Positions 23,898 through 35,618 of a stretch of 64,000 nucleotides of DNA are shown here, piece after piece. The translations under genes were made by a program, and so were the position numbers. The stretch lies in contig VZDJ01007754.1 in assembly GCA_008694505.1 (NCBI GenBank), positions 47,581,509-47,645,508 on the forward strand. The letters run 5' to 3'. Each line of letters starts with the position of its first letter. The stretch's first letter is position 1. The DNA comes from Cyanoderma ruficeps. Lineage: Eukaryota; Chordata; Aves; Passeriformes; Timaliidae. The notes under the pieces were generated by a model. The model saw only the letters and a list, made by a program, of their open reading frames with translations, was not told the DNA's origin and ran no database searches.

Positions 23898-24046
23898 GTG
23901 AGCCCCGCCGCGGGCATTCCCTTCCCCTTGTCCCCAGCGCTCTCCGGAGGGGTCGGACGGGTCGCGGTGGCTGCGGGAGCCGCCAGGAGAAGAGAAGGGT
24001 GAGCTCTGTGATGGCTCAAAGCCGCTCAGCCCGGCAAGGGACGGCA

Positions 24047-26389
24047 CGAAACCGAGCGGCTTTGCCTGCGAACATCAGAGCATCCTTGGCGGGGGGAGGC
24101 ACGAAGGAGATCTTCTTCCCCTGCCGCCCTCACGGCCCCCGCATTTGGCTAAAGGACGTGCTCTGAAAGGGCAGAAACAGCCACCCCTGTCATTCCTCAC
24201 CCTGCACAGGAAAGAAAACTAATTTGTGTGGTATTTGAAAGATCTTAGTTTGCGTGGTATCTTCTGAGGAGGTGACATGTGGTAGCTGTATCTGGTTTTT
24301 CTTCTGGGTTCAAACATTTTCCTGTTAATCTTTAGAGAAACATCTCTTCCAAGAAGCTGATTTTATAAATGGGCTTAAATAATACGCTTGGCACTCATGG
24401 AAAGGCATTGGGTACAAGAAATGATCGGGGGCAGACTTCCAGCACACAGAGGAAAATCCTGCGCCGTGATTAGCAAGTATTGACCTGTTGAGAACTCATT
24501 TCTCCATATTAACTGTTGAAGACAAATGAGATCTCACCTCTCCCTGCCCCCATCACCCCTCCCTCGTCTCGTAGAGGTTGTTTAGGGGGATCTGCTCATT
24601 CCCGATGTGAGAAGTCCGTGACACTGGAGCTGGACGTGCACTCGTGGGCGTTTTGCCATTTTCCCACAAAGCTTTGCCAGCTCCCATCAGTCATGACCCG
24701 AAACAGCTGCCGACCACTTTTGCAAATTCCGAGGGCAGAGATTTGTCTGCGCCACGGTCTGTGGTAATTATCTGTTAGGGCTTAAAGTGAGATCATCAAA
24801 TATCTTTTCCTATGTGTCTGGAAGAACGTCTAAATACAGAAAAATTATTAGAAAACCACTCCTTACAGTGAAGTCCTGGGTATGTGTATTAAAACTAACT
24901 GAAAAAAACAGAAGTTTAATTTAATGTCCAATGATAAAAGCTAACCTGCTACAATTTCAGTTCTAAACTGTCAGGAATCCCAAAATTCATATGGAAAGAA
25001 ATGAAATTACTACATTTTCCTTATCCTTAAAAAATGTTTTTCTCATTTGAACATGCTAGTTAAGAAACCATATTGAAATTTTGAACTCATACAGCAGAAT
25101 GTTTCAAATGTACTGAGTTCAGCTTTTTCCAGCAAGGAGGCACTCTGTCAATCAACTTTTTGATCAACCTTAAACTTCTACCAAAAGTTAGTATAATTCA
25201 GTAACTCAGTGCCTCATCATCTAGCATATTCAGTGACATTATTTCTTTAGAAAGCATATTTTTTCTTTAGAAAGCATATTTTTTCTTTAAATAAGCTTTT
25301 TAAATAGAATATTTATTTATTATTTATTTTATATTTTATTATTCATTTATTTTACAGGACAATAATTTTGATTCATTTATTGACTTGTAACTAATCAAGC
25401 ATCGCTTTATTTTTCACATCCACGTTTTGGACAATAGCAGGGAGACCAAAATAACAAGAAGTTTTTCTCTCCACATTGCTGTGCAGGGAACACAGGAGAT
25501 GTTATGCAAGGCAGGTGCATCTTTTTAAGATTTCTGGCTTAACCTTCAGCTAAAAAAAGTGCTTAAAGCTCGTGGCGTTGCAGCCATATTGTTCCAAAGA
25601 AGGAGATGGCAGGAACAGACAGGACCCAGATATGCAGGAGAGTGATGGGAGCAGGGAGGGGAACGTGTGAGAGGAATGTCAGGTGGGGAGAGAGGAAACA
25701 GCCTGCTGGGGGAAGAGATGAATCAGCAGGGATGTGATCCGTGGGGATGGAGCAGGATGTGTGGAACGTGCATCCCTGATGGCTCTGGAGGCGAGAATTG
25801 TCACTCTGTGCCAGGTGACACTTGCCAAAGTCCTTCCCTGCACGTGGCTGTGGCCTGCACCCCTCCCACCCCCATGTGCTGAGGGATGGGGAGCCATGGG
25901 GGGCTTTGCTTACTCTGTGGTTTTGGGAGAACTATCCAAAATAGGGGAGGAAATGCATTTTCAACCCATTTCTCTCTCCGCTAAATTGCGGCCCTTCACA
26001 GGGAAGGCAGCAAAGCTCTTTTTGTTTGCCTGTTTTTTTTTTTCTCTTGCACAGATGATATTGACACTGTTTACTCAATAAACTTTATGAGCACTTCAGC
26101 TCAGAGAAAAGCCAACTGCGATAACTATTAGTAAACACGGGCTTTTGAAATGAGCCACCATTACCTAAAAATACATGGTGGTGGTGAAGACGCCACTTTT
26201 GACAGGTGGCTATACTTAAAAAAAGACAAAAAAACCCACAAACCCCAAAAATAAAACCAAAACCCCCAACCAAACCCAAAAAACAGTCCCCAAGAAAATG
26301 AAAAAGTAGCATGACACCAGTCTGTGATGGACCAGATCAGCTTCTCTGCGGAGAATGAAATCACTGGTTTTACTGCAGATCCATGAGGA
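24047..26389. other. Non-coding sequence after copy A
   Basis: CpG density drops quickly after 24170. The rest is AT-leaning with a short tandem repeat (25241-25300), a T/A-rich block (25300-25360) and no recognisable exon. At 26029-26056 a polypyrimidine run ends in 'ttgcacag', resembling a splice acceptor, and an AATAAA occurs at about 26076. The interval is too short and unsupported to call a terminal exon. Confidence 0.45.
25241..25300. repeat. 20-bp tandem repeat, about 2.5 copies
   Basis: 'TTTCTTTAGAAAGCATATT' repeats in direct succession at about 25242 and 25262, with a partial third copy ('ttttcttta') at 25281. It is a small local duplication. Confidence 0.85.
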
Positions 26390-27110
26390 TGAGCTTGGCA
26401 GGTCTAGACCAGCCCCGCTGCCCAAAGCAGGGTAAACTACCACAGCAGGTGGCTCAGGACTGTGTCCTGCCAAATTTTGAATAACTCCAAGGATGGACAC
26501 CCTGTAGGATACCTCTGCCAGGGTTTTTTTACCCTCACTGAAAAAGTAAATGCATTTTATATATATAAATTATATCTATATATATATGAGATCTATAAAT
26601 AAAAACNTATAATGTAATATATATAATATATTATATATAAAATAAATATATAAATATATAGATCAAATATATATGATATATACATCATATAAAAATATAT
26701 ATGATATATAAATATATAGAAAACATATAAAATATATAATAATAAAAATAAGAAACATTTATATATATAAAATCATATCTTTAAATTGAGTTGCTTGCTT
26801 TCTCTCTGTGTCTTTTGCCTTTCCTCTGTACACTGAATACCATCAAGAAGGGTCAGGCTACAGCTTCTTTACACCATCCCATCCACTATTTTTACTCATT
26901 ACTAAGATCCTCTTGAGCCTTCTCCAGTCTAAATAGTCCCAGCTCTCTCAGCCTCTCCTCATGAGTCTGATTCTCCCATTTTTTAGCCATTTTTGTGGTC
27001 CTTCACTAGACTCACTCCAGTGTGTCTGAGATTTTCTCGGTCTGAGGAGACCAGAAGTGGTACAGAGTACTCCAGATGTGTTGTCACCAGTGGATGACAT
27101 GACAATTTTG
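26390..27110 (-). mobile_element. Old CR1 LINE, inverted, split by an AT-rich expansion
   Basis: The left part (about 26390-26545) has 'gcccaaagcagggtaaacta', 'aactccaaggatgg' and 'ctctgccaggg', the order expected of an inverted CR1 3' region. After an AT-rich block, the right part (about 26790-27110) resumes with 'gatcctcttgagccttctcc', 'cagctctctcagcctctcct', 'tttgtggtccttcactagac' and 'gtacagagtactccagatgt', again in CR1 order. I therefore treat it as one element on the minus strand, interrupted at 26550-26785. No coding capacity remains. Confidence 0.7.
26555..26785. repeat. Long AT-rich TATA/ATATAA tract
   Basis: About 230 bases made almost wholly of TATATA, AAATATA and ATATGATA words, with one N at 26607. 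It is highly self-complementary and could form cruciforms. It lies inside a CR1 copy where an A/T-rich region of the element would be expected, so it probably grew there by slippage. Confidence 0.9.
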
Positions 27111-29285
27111 ATTTTTCTCTTTTAATGCCAGTTCAATGTATTGCCGTCACTCATGTTAATCCAGACTTTCATTTTAATCTGAAACCCCTCACGGGGCAGG
27201 ATATCCCGTTGTTTCTCTCTCACATAATTCTCCTCTACTGCTGAAGTCCTCCATAAACACATCTTTATTAAACTTCTCCCATGGAGTACTTGGAGTTATT
27301 TTCCATCTCCAGCCAGCATGTGAAATTCCACTTGTTTGCCAGACTTACAGCCAAGTGCTTTTCTGCTCTCATAGAAGAATTTCCTCCCCCAAAAACAACA
27401 TCTCCATTAGCTGCCTTCAAATCCTGCCTGTGGGCTTGGTGCTATTTAAAAACCTCAGCAACAGTTGGCTGCTCTGGACATTGCTCATCTCGCTTAATTT
27501 AAAGTGTTTATGGTGCAATTCACTGTAGCCTCTCCACATAATGCTTGGAGAGTCAGGCATGGGAACTTCCAAGGTGTGATTTCTGTTCTGCCTTGACCAA
27601 CCACTTTAAGGTAGGAGGAATCATCTCTTAAAATGTGTTTTCTCCTCTGTTTTGTCTATTAAAGGAGACCAAAATAGATGGATGGAAGAGAGGTAAGTGT
27701 CTGCTTTATAACCTTTTGTGTTTCCCTGGATGACGGAGCGACTTGAAATGCACAGAGGATGTATCCATCTCACCTGTGAACAACTTCCATTGGTTAAACT
27801 TAATGCCCTGTACTTAAAAGTAAATGTAAATGCAGTTTCCTCCACAGCCTTTTGTCCCCTTTGTCTGTAAATAATAAGTTACAGAAAATACAACAGTGAA
27901 GTCAAAATTATTTGTGCAGTGGTGCGTAATGTTGGTGCTAATGGCTATAAGGTGTGGACAGGCAAGAAGGGGTTAACAGGAGAGGGAGGGCCACGAATAA
28001 TTTGTGCTGTTAAAGTGAAAACCTTGAGTTTCAGCAGGGAGGAGGCAGAGCAGCACGGGGCTTGGCAGCTGGAACCAGCAGCTGGGGTTGGTGGAAGCTG
28101 TGGTGCAGGGCATGGCCCTGAGGGGCTGGGCTGGTGGGGGATTGTCCTGGCAGAGAGAGGCTTGGCATCCCTGAGATCAGCCTTCAGAAAAGTCTTTCCA
28201 GCACATGTGGTCCAGCCCCATGAGTTGTCAGGAGTTTTTATTGTTGTTTATTCCATCCCTCCTCAAACTGGTCCCTCTCTACCAGAATAGGTGAAGGCTG
28301 AAAGCTTTTAGGCTCTTGCCAGAACCTTTTTGAAAGTCTCCTCTGATGAAATATCCTCAAATGTTTGTCCTCGCAGAATAGAGAGCAGAACTTTAGATGT
28401 GAACATGTGGTGTTTTTGGTTAAAAAACCACTACAGAATAACGCAGAGGCTCCACTTGTTGCACAGAGTGGTATGAAGGAAAAAAAATCTTCCCCCGTGT
28501 TGTGTGTCTGAGACAAAAGATGGAGAACCCCTGACAGAGATGTGTGAATGGGGTCAGGTCTGGTTCCACTCTGCGTGGAGAACCTCCAGCAGCCTGCTCC
28601 TGCTCTTGCTGCGTTATCCATGACAACAAGTTGGCAAAGGAAATATCTCTTAGGGTTCTCCCTGCTGCAGCCTCCGGGAGGAGCCGACTGGAGCTCGTGG
28701 TGCAGGACACACCTGTGGCCAAACCTTCTCGTGAAATCCAGACCCAGAACTCAATGGAAGCAGGGGGAAAACAGATGGGAGGGCTGCTGTGGCCCCACAC
28801 GACCAAACCCAGTTTCTATCCCATTTTAACTTCCCCCTGCCGTGGCAAGGCTGTTGCTTGGCAACCCTGCATCCCTGCTCCACCGCTGCTCTGCAGTCCT
28901 GCTGCTCCCCTGCAGCCCCTCCTTTGCCCCAGGCCTGGGCAGAGCCATGCTCACACGTGCTCCCAGCAGCCTGCAAGCAGAGATATCATCTCTTCTCCAG
29001 TGCCTGGAAGCAGGTGGGAGTCAGGAAGATGGAAATGTGGAGGACGCTGTGCATCGCCCCTGGCATGGAGACTTCTGTTCCTCCTGGTGCCTTCCTTGTA
29101 TTGACTCTGGCCAGGGGGGTGTTGGCTCCCAATAGCTCGATCCTTGTTTTGTTTTTGTGGTTGCTACTCCTTGTGAGCCACTGGCATCCAGAGCAGGTTA
29201 CAGAAATCAGTATTTGGCTCAAGACCAGGGATAACCTTCTTCCCACATAATTACAGCCCTTAATGGATTGCACTGTAACAATTAT

Positions 29286-29331
29286 TAAAGAGAGGTCTGC
29301 AGAGCTTCGAAGCCCTGCAGACCTCTCTTTA
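29286..29331. repeat. 46-nt near-perfect palindrome
   Basis: The left half, TAAAGAGAGGTCTGCAG then A and GCTTC, is mirrored by GAAGC, C and CTGCAGACCTCTCTTTA. The only mismatch is the A/C pair flanking the central GCTTCGAAGC. Such a structure can form an almost loop-free hairpin. It is followed by T-rich sequence. I do not recognise it as part of a known repeat family. Confidence 0.95.
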
Positions 29332-32300
29332 TTTATTTTTTTTAAATTATTTTTAAAGCCTCGTTGAAACTGTGATATTCCTTCAGATTTCCTCTTCTCC
29401 TACCACTTCACTTCAATGAGAAGCAGTTGTGTGGCCATAGACGTGCCCGCATCCATCCTGGAGGAGTTCTACATCTATTGCTAAAACTCTCTGACTCCTA
29501 ACCCAAATAATGGAAAATCAGATTTAGAAATGAAATAGTCCTCCCGAGTCATCCCTTTCATGCTGCAAGGTTATGATGTGTACAGTGTGGCACAGCTGTT
29601 CCTGTGATTTCAGTGTCTGTAATTCATTCCCTCCTGTCTTGGCTTTACAATCGTTCAGTGCCGTGGTCTTTAGCGTCTTGTCTTTGCACACGCATCAGAC
29701 ACACAAAAGGGGTTCAGCTCCTCTTTATTTGGAGGTTTCCAATGGATATGTCCAGTGCCGTAATGCTTAGGGTGTCATGTTATGCTGCTTCCTCTTGGGA
29801 GAAGAAATTAGCGCTGAGAGAAGCCTCTGTCCTTCTTCAAGCCCACATTTTCACCCTGGGCAGTTGGCTGAAGGGTTGTGTCCCCTGTCCCCACCTTCCT
29901 TATTTTTACCTGTTTTACATGCCACCCTCTTCCCCTACCCCATTTCATATGTTAGGAACAAACTTGTCTGTATGAAGATGCCCAAACTAAAAAAAAAAAA
30001 AAAATACAATGTATTTCTCCCGGGTTCTCTCCTCTGAAAGGAAATATTTTTCTGCTAGCTGACAGTCCTTTAAGCAGTGAGAACCTTACCTTCTCTGTTT
30101 GTTTGCAAGGTGCAATGCAAAGAGAAGTCTACAGCATCAAAAAAAAAATAATCACTACCCTATGTTTTGATGATGTTGCTGGAAATAGAAAAATCTGGTA
30201 TTCTCTGAAGAAAACATGAATCATACACGGGCTTTAAAATCCTTCCCACAGACTGGATTTTTCCATGCCTTACTCTAGCAAGGATTTCTAAGAAACATCT
30301 TTGTCAGCTGCTCTCCTCCTTCTCTCTAATAACTTTTGAATCTGCTGTCCGGCTTCAATCCATTTGCTTGCTGAGATTAAGTAGAATATAATTAATTCAT
30401 TGCATTAACTAATAAATTAACTTATTTAATATGTATATAAGAGTATAAACACTCACCTGGGCAGAGGACAGAGAGACTAATCCCACTCCAAGTTGTTGAA
30501 AAAATTGGAAAAAATCACAGACATCTGACTTAGGTCTCCAGTCTCCTGACCAAATATCCAGGGGAAATTCCTTTTCCAGCTGATGCTGTGCTCACAGAAC
30601 CACCTAATGGGGAAAGCTGGCTTGTTCACCTCTTCCAGGTGCTACTGGAACCCCAGGAACGAGCTGCACGAGAAAAGAGTAACTTCAGGCAGGGTAAAAA
30701 AAAAAAACAACAAACCACCAAAAAAACCAAAAAAACCCAAAAAAAACCCCACAAAAAACCTCCACATTTTCTGCTTTAAAGCTCAGTGTGTGTATTAAGC
30801 CATCCAGAGTGTTTTGAGAGCTGCTGCTTTAATTCATGAGCATATCAAGACTGAATGGCTAATTGTGTGTGTGCTGTAAGAACAGGTCATGCGAGAGAGC
30901 ACATTTTTTTGCCAGATAACAATATTCCTGCACATTATCAGCTTGGAGCAGTCAATGGCTTCAAGTGAAGCAAATTGCAACTATTGCCTTGCATTTTTTG
31001 GGGTGGAATGGATAGGTATCAGCGGCCCAGATGCTTTCACAAGTAGTTGCATGCGGATGATTAAGGTTTTGTTTCTCCATCTTGAGCATTCCCGGATGCA
31101 CGGTAACAAACAGAGCTTTTCAACTGGTATCTCCTTAATGGCACTTTACGGAACCCGAAATTCCTTTTCCATTCTTAAGTGTCTCGTGGAAAATATTATT
31201 TTTTTGCAGTTTGCCCTGATAAAAAAAAATGGCTGACTGTGAGCTTATAGATATGAGCATTAAGCTTGGTAGCCAGTGAATATCAGAAGGTTTAGCGATT
31301 GGTTTTGACAAGCATTCAACATTTATCTGAATCTTTCCAGTATCAAATCGGGCATGAAGTCTTCTGAGGAAAACCTGTTCTCACAAGGCTTTTGATTCTC
31401 CTGTTTCCAGAGTGATGGAAGCTTCTAAAAAGCTTTCCCACTTCTCCTCTTTCCTTCTTAACCCCTGGTCCCTTTTTCCCTCTTTGAGTTTATCTCCCTT
31501 TATTGTGGGTGCAGTGACAAAGCTTTAGTTTACCTGAAAATTTGGGGAAGAGTGGTTCAAGCTTGTCATCTTTCAAACAGATATGAATCAGAGAGAAGAT
31601 GGAGAATATTTCCCAGTTTGTTGCAGAAGATCGAGAGTCGGATCCTTTGGACTATATTTCAGCCAAATATTCACAAATTCTTTGCGTGTTTTCATTTAAA
31701 AAATGATAAAAAAATGCTTCTTGAGCTATTCCAGGTTTTGTTTCCTTATTGTTATTATCTCAGGGGGCTATGCTGCTTTCTTTGGTTTTGTTTTTAAACT
31801 GGCTGGGACTACAATTCCTTTCTTAGCAGAACTGAAAAATTTCTAAATCTCATTAAAATGAAAGTCGTGACTACGTGTATAACGAAGTTTCCTTAGTTAT
31901 ATCCCTCTGTGGTTATCTTTACCTAGCCTGCAAGATAATAACTCACATTTTCCTTTCAGATTGCTAGGCTGCAAGAAAATAGTCAAGAAAACTCCAGCCA
32001 GGGAAAGAGGTCAGTAACGAGGAGAGACAGAATGATTTAGAAACTGAGGGATGGCTGAGCCAAGGAATCATCTCTCCCAGAAACTGGGCTGATCATTCCC
32101 TTAGATTCTGATTTCAGGCATGTTCATTTTTTATTGTTTCTTTTCCCCAGGTCTTCTGACTGTTGAGAACTTCCTCTCTCACCACGCTTTCCCTTCACTT
32201 CCTTCCTACTTCCCTCCCATTCTTTCTTCCTTCAGGTGCTTTTAACACCACTTTCAAAGCTGAAATTGCAAATGAGTTTTTTTTTTTTGCATTCGGAATG

Positions 32301-33248
32301 ACAATGAGGGGCTCTGTTTGAATAGCTGAATGCTTCAATGGCAGATATTTGACTGAGTTCCCTAAAGCCCAAAGCCTATGAAACCATCCACAATCTGAAT
32401 AGAACCAATTACCAATTACAAGGAGCTGCTGCTCCTTGGAAGATTCTTTTGGTGTTTTTAAAGTCCCAATCAATGCAGACTTATTGTAGACAGGCCATTT
32501 TATCTTTTTTCTTTGAAGGAAGAATTTCCCTGCAAGGCTGGTTATAGGAGTCATCCACCAGATGTATCATCTACATCATCTTCCAATGTGGGGATGTGAA
32601 AACATCCCTTAATTTTCAACTTCCTTTTCACAAAGGCTTTCCACGAGGCAGCTCTAGCTTGTGTTGGTCTCTGTGGTCATTCCTTGTGTGTTTATCCACT
32701 TAAGGTGAGAATACGATGCAGGTGCATTGCAAAATTGGAGTGCAGACCTCACCACCGAACCCTTCCCCTGGTTTTCAGTCAGGATATTTTAACTGGAGGC
32801 TGCAGGCTGGGTGGGATGTGGTCAGACTGATGATGCTGGTGGTGTTTCTGCATGTTCTTCATGCTGGTGGCTCGGGGGAGAACTGGAACGTGCGTGGCCA
32901 GAACTGTCAGAAAAATGTTCAGGATATCCCATTGGAACCTCATGGCTCAAATGCTTTGGGGTTTCAGCGAGGTCCTGATATTAAATCTTCTCCCTGTGCT
33001 TCCTGCAGAACAATGTGACCTGAAAAGTTGGCTGAGATGCATTTGGGGTGATCATCAAATGATTTGAATCGTTGCTATACCTCTGTTAACTTCAAGAGAA
33101 GTTATTCTCTCCAAGCTGTGTGGTAGCTGCAGAAAACAAGGATGGTCAACCCCCTACAGTCAGCCAGTAGATGATCTAAACCCAGATTAAGAATTTGAGA
33201 CTGTTTTAAGATTTTTGATCCTCGCAACTAAATCAATAACTTCAAAAG

Positions 33249-33292
33249 CTTTTTTTTTCCTTTTTTTTTCTTTTTTTTTTCTTTTTTTTCAG
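33249..33292 (+). other. Polypyrimidine tract ending in AG (acceptor-like)
   Basis: About 40 bases of T with a few C, directly followed by CAG at 33290-33292. By sequence alone this is a strong splice-acceptor look-alike. The downstream frame stays open for about 25 codons only, and I see no partner donor, so I do not call an exon. Confidence 0.35.
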
Positions 33293-35142
33293 GAAAGATG
33301 TAGTTATATGCAGAGTCTAATTGAAACACTTTGCTGGAAAATTGTTGAATTTGTTTTAGGAAGAACTAAATAGTTTCCAGCCACTTAATCCAAGACATTA
33401 TATTTTAATCAAACAAACAAACCAAAAAAAACCCCACCATAAATGGGGATTCTCCTTCATGACCTTGAGTAGCCTTGATTGCAGCTGAAGCAAGCTGATC
33501 TTCCAGCTTGATCAAGCTTGATTTTCCAGACTTGAAAAGTAGCATCCTGACTGATTTCATGTACTTTGAGTGGAAGTTATCATATAGTCTTCCTCCTCCA
33601 CTTTGACAGATTGAATTTAGGTTTCAGTCAAGTCATTCCCTGAGCAGCAGGACCAGTGAGCCCTGCTCTCATGCAAAATTGCATCCTGCCTTCCTCCTCC
33701 CCTCCTTAAACCAGCTCAGGACAAGGATTATGCTGCCTACTTGGTTGGATTCTGCCAAGAAATGTTAAATACCCTCTGGAAGTTGGTCCCTTTGCTTTTT
33801 GGTGCCGCCGAAGAGCAAATTAAAGATTTACTCTTTCAGTTTGCAGCCGCTGTGGTTGTTTTAAACGAACTGAAATGCACAGAAACGTGTTTCAGACAGC
33901 TCCGCAGGAAGCTGAAATTTGCCAAGGGCTACCGGAGTTATGTAGATGAGTAAAAGGTATAAGGAGGAGGTTTATTTGTTCTGTCACTGTAGAATGTCTA
34001 GAACATTGTATCTCTTAAGCCCCAAACATGTTTTGGGCTTCGGAAGAGGAAACGAAGCGATTCTGAAAGAGCTGCCTGAACAAATCTGTCATGAACTTCT
34101 CCCAAATGCTCTCAAATCTATACTTAAACATTTCTGCTAGTCACCAGCTCTTCTAAACAGATTAAAGTATTGTTATTTTTAACAGAACTTCACTCCCAAT
34201 AAAATGAAATTTCTCTCTTTTTCTTTCTTTTTTAATTTTTTTTTTTTTGGTTCTCCCCCAAGACATTTGCACTTCTCTCGTTAATTTTTGTTTAACAGCA
34301 TCAGATTCTATTTTCCTCTGAAGAGCTTCCCTGGTTGCCCACATCTTTTTTTCCTTAAATGCAGCCATGATTCCCTGCCCAATATTGGTCTCATCTCTCC
34401 TGCTTTCCCTTCGCAGCTTCAGTCTCTCCTGGCTGATAGCCCAGCCCCAATGGGATGCAGGGAACTGAGCTCTCTCCTGCTGGCTTTCCCTGTCCCTCAG
34501 TTTGGTTTTCTCAAGAATTAGAAAGAAGGGCCTCAGGGATGTGCTCTGATCTGTCCTCTGTGGCTTCAGAGACATCTCCAGACAGATCTCCTTTCCCTGC
34601 CCAGTTCTGCTGCTGCTGAGCTTCCTGCAGATGTCCATCCCAATGTCTTTCTGGGGGACGTCCTTCCTTGGATTTCATTGCAGTGCACAAGGCAGGGTGT
34701 TGGCAGCAGGGCAATGTCTGGTGCTATAAAGCATTTTCTTAAAAAAAAACCCAAAACCGTCCCCCAAACGTGAAGTCATCCTGTTGGTAACACACTGGGG
34801 ATTCTGCAGGCTGAGATTCCTTATTGCTTTGTTGTGTTTGCTTTTCATCTTTACAGCTTAAACCCAGAGTTGCCCTAATGCTGTTATGTATTTCACAATA
34901 TTGATTTTTTTTTGCCGTCTTCATTTAATATTTTCCCCCCTTTTTTTCTTTCCCTTTTCCTTTATAGACCAACCTTCACATCACAGATGTGAAGAAAGAA
35001 TAGGCGCAGAAATTGCTTTTAGTTAGAGAGACTGCAATTTACTCTTTCACTAGGGGAGGAAAAAAACGCCTCGCCACAGAAAGAGACACAGATGAAAAGG
35101 CCAAATAGTACCTGGACCTGTGTAAGCACTGCAAGATGTGTA

Positions 35143-35164
35143 TGTGTGTGTGTGTGTGTGTGTG
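35143..35164. repeat. (TG)n microsatellite upstream of copy B
   Basis: Eleven consecutive TG units, extended imperfectly leftward to about 35137. The tract ends about 230 bases before the CpG-island block. Alternating purine-pyrimidine DNA of this kind can adopt Z-form and is often length-polymorphic. Confidence 0.95.
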
Positions 35165-35368
35165 CATTTCCCTTCAGCGCTGCACAGAATCCCAGTCAAT
35201 TATTTGATGCACTCGCCTGTCTGGGCTGTGACCTTCTAGAAGGGCCCCCTCCTCCAGTCCCCCCCACACGACTTGTCAACACATTAGTCATATACAACTC
35301 AGCTGATGCCAAAACGGCCGCAGTTCAGCCAACTATTGAGAGGCAGGGAAATTCTGCTGCCTTCTTCT

Positions 35369-35373
35369 ATTGG
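35369..35373 (-). promoter_or_regulatory. Inverted CCAAT box in promoter B
   Basis: ATTGG on the plus strand (CCAAT on the minus strand) lies in 'ttctattggtcttggg', about 20 bases before the CpG-island block starts at 35392 and about 700 bases before the start codon. Inverted CCAAT boxes are common in TATA-less CpG-island promoters. The motif is short, so its use is inferred. It is not present at the equivalent place in copy A. Confidence 0.35.
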
Positions 35374-35567
35374 TCTTGGGTTTTTCCACTGTGCGGACCC
35401 GGTGGTGCTTTAAGGCTGCGGAGGGAGGGCTGGGGTTAGCGCTGGTCCCTCCGCCGCGCCGGGAGGCAGCCGGGGAGCCGAGCAGCGGGCTCGGTGCGCT
35501 CCTGAGCCGCCGGAGAGCCAGCCCGGGAGGGCAGCGGAGCCGGCAAAGAAGCGGGAGAGGGAGGAAG

Positions 35568-35618
35568 ATGTGCCCGCCTGCCCGCCCGCCTGCCGCCGGG
35601 CCGAGGGGAGCCGTGTGA
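35568..35618 (+). other. Short upstream ORF in 5'UTR, copy B
   Basis: A 16-codon frame, MCPPARPPAAGPRGAV then TGA, entirely within the 5'UTR. The same frame and stop are kept in copy A. It may tune translation of the downstream start, but GC-rich sequence often produces such frames by chance. Confidence 0.35.

Larger units (their letters stand above)
23303..24046 (+). promoter_or_regulatory. CpG island / 5'UTR block, copy A of the duplication
   Basis: GC-rich, CpG-dense sequence in sharp contrast to its AT-leaning neighbours. It is homologous in direct orientation to 35392-36320. The first 237 bases (23303-23539) align without gaps to 35392-35628 with about four substitutions. Further 3' it lacks several segments present in copy B, including about 77 bases just before the start codon. 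The inferred 5'UTR is about 552 bases, against about 674 in copy B. Homology begins abruptly at 23303; the sequence to the left is unrelated to that left of copy B and has no matching CCAAT box. Homology fades near 24046. It may be an alternative promoter with its own first exon, or a non-functional duplicate. Confidence 0.8.
27111..35091. other. Non-coding sequence between the two CpG islands
   Basis: No supported gene. The region at 27900-29250 is more GC-rich and gives several 90-190-codon open frames on both strands, but they overlap each other, have low complexity and show no known domain. A 46-nt palindrome lies at 29286-29331, an A/C-rich low-complexity run at 30697-30760, a T-rich tract ending in CAG at 33249-33292 and another T tract at 34209-34248. 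If copy A is a used first exon, this is intron; otherwise it is the 5' flank of copy B. Confidence 0.5.

Noticed and set aside
23244..24047. 267-codon minus-strand open frame over copy A (similar 255-296-codon frames over copy B at 35333-36527)
   Set aside because: GC-rich DNA has few stops. The frames are Ala/Pro/Arg/Ser low complexity, overlap the CpG-island promoter antisense and match no domain I know.
26029..26080. Acceptor-like 'ttgcacag' then AATAAA, a possible terminal exon
   Set aside because: Just some 25 bases from acceptor to signal. No downstream GT-rich element was recognised.
28544..29104. 186-codon open frame, with overlapping frames on both strands
   Set aside because: Moderately GC-rich local composition explains it. 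There are no splice signals, no domain and heavy overlap with antisense frames.
33741..33953. 70-codon frame with a plausible-looking sequence (LFGAAEEQIKDLLFQF)
   Set aside because: It begins at a TTG, not an ATG, has no clear acceptor or donor and no recognised family. It could be conserved non-coding DNA but is not supportable as a gene.
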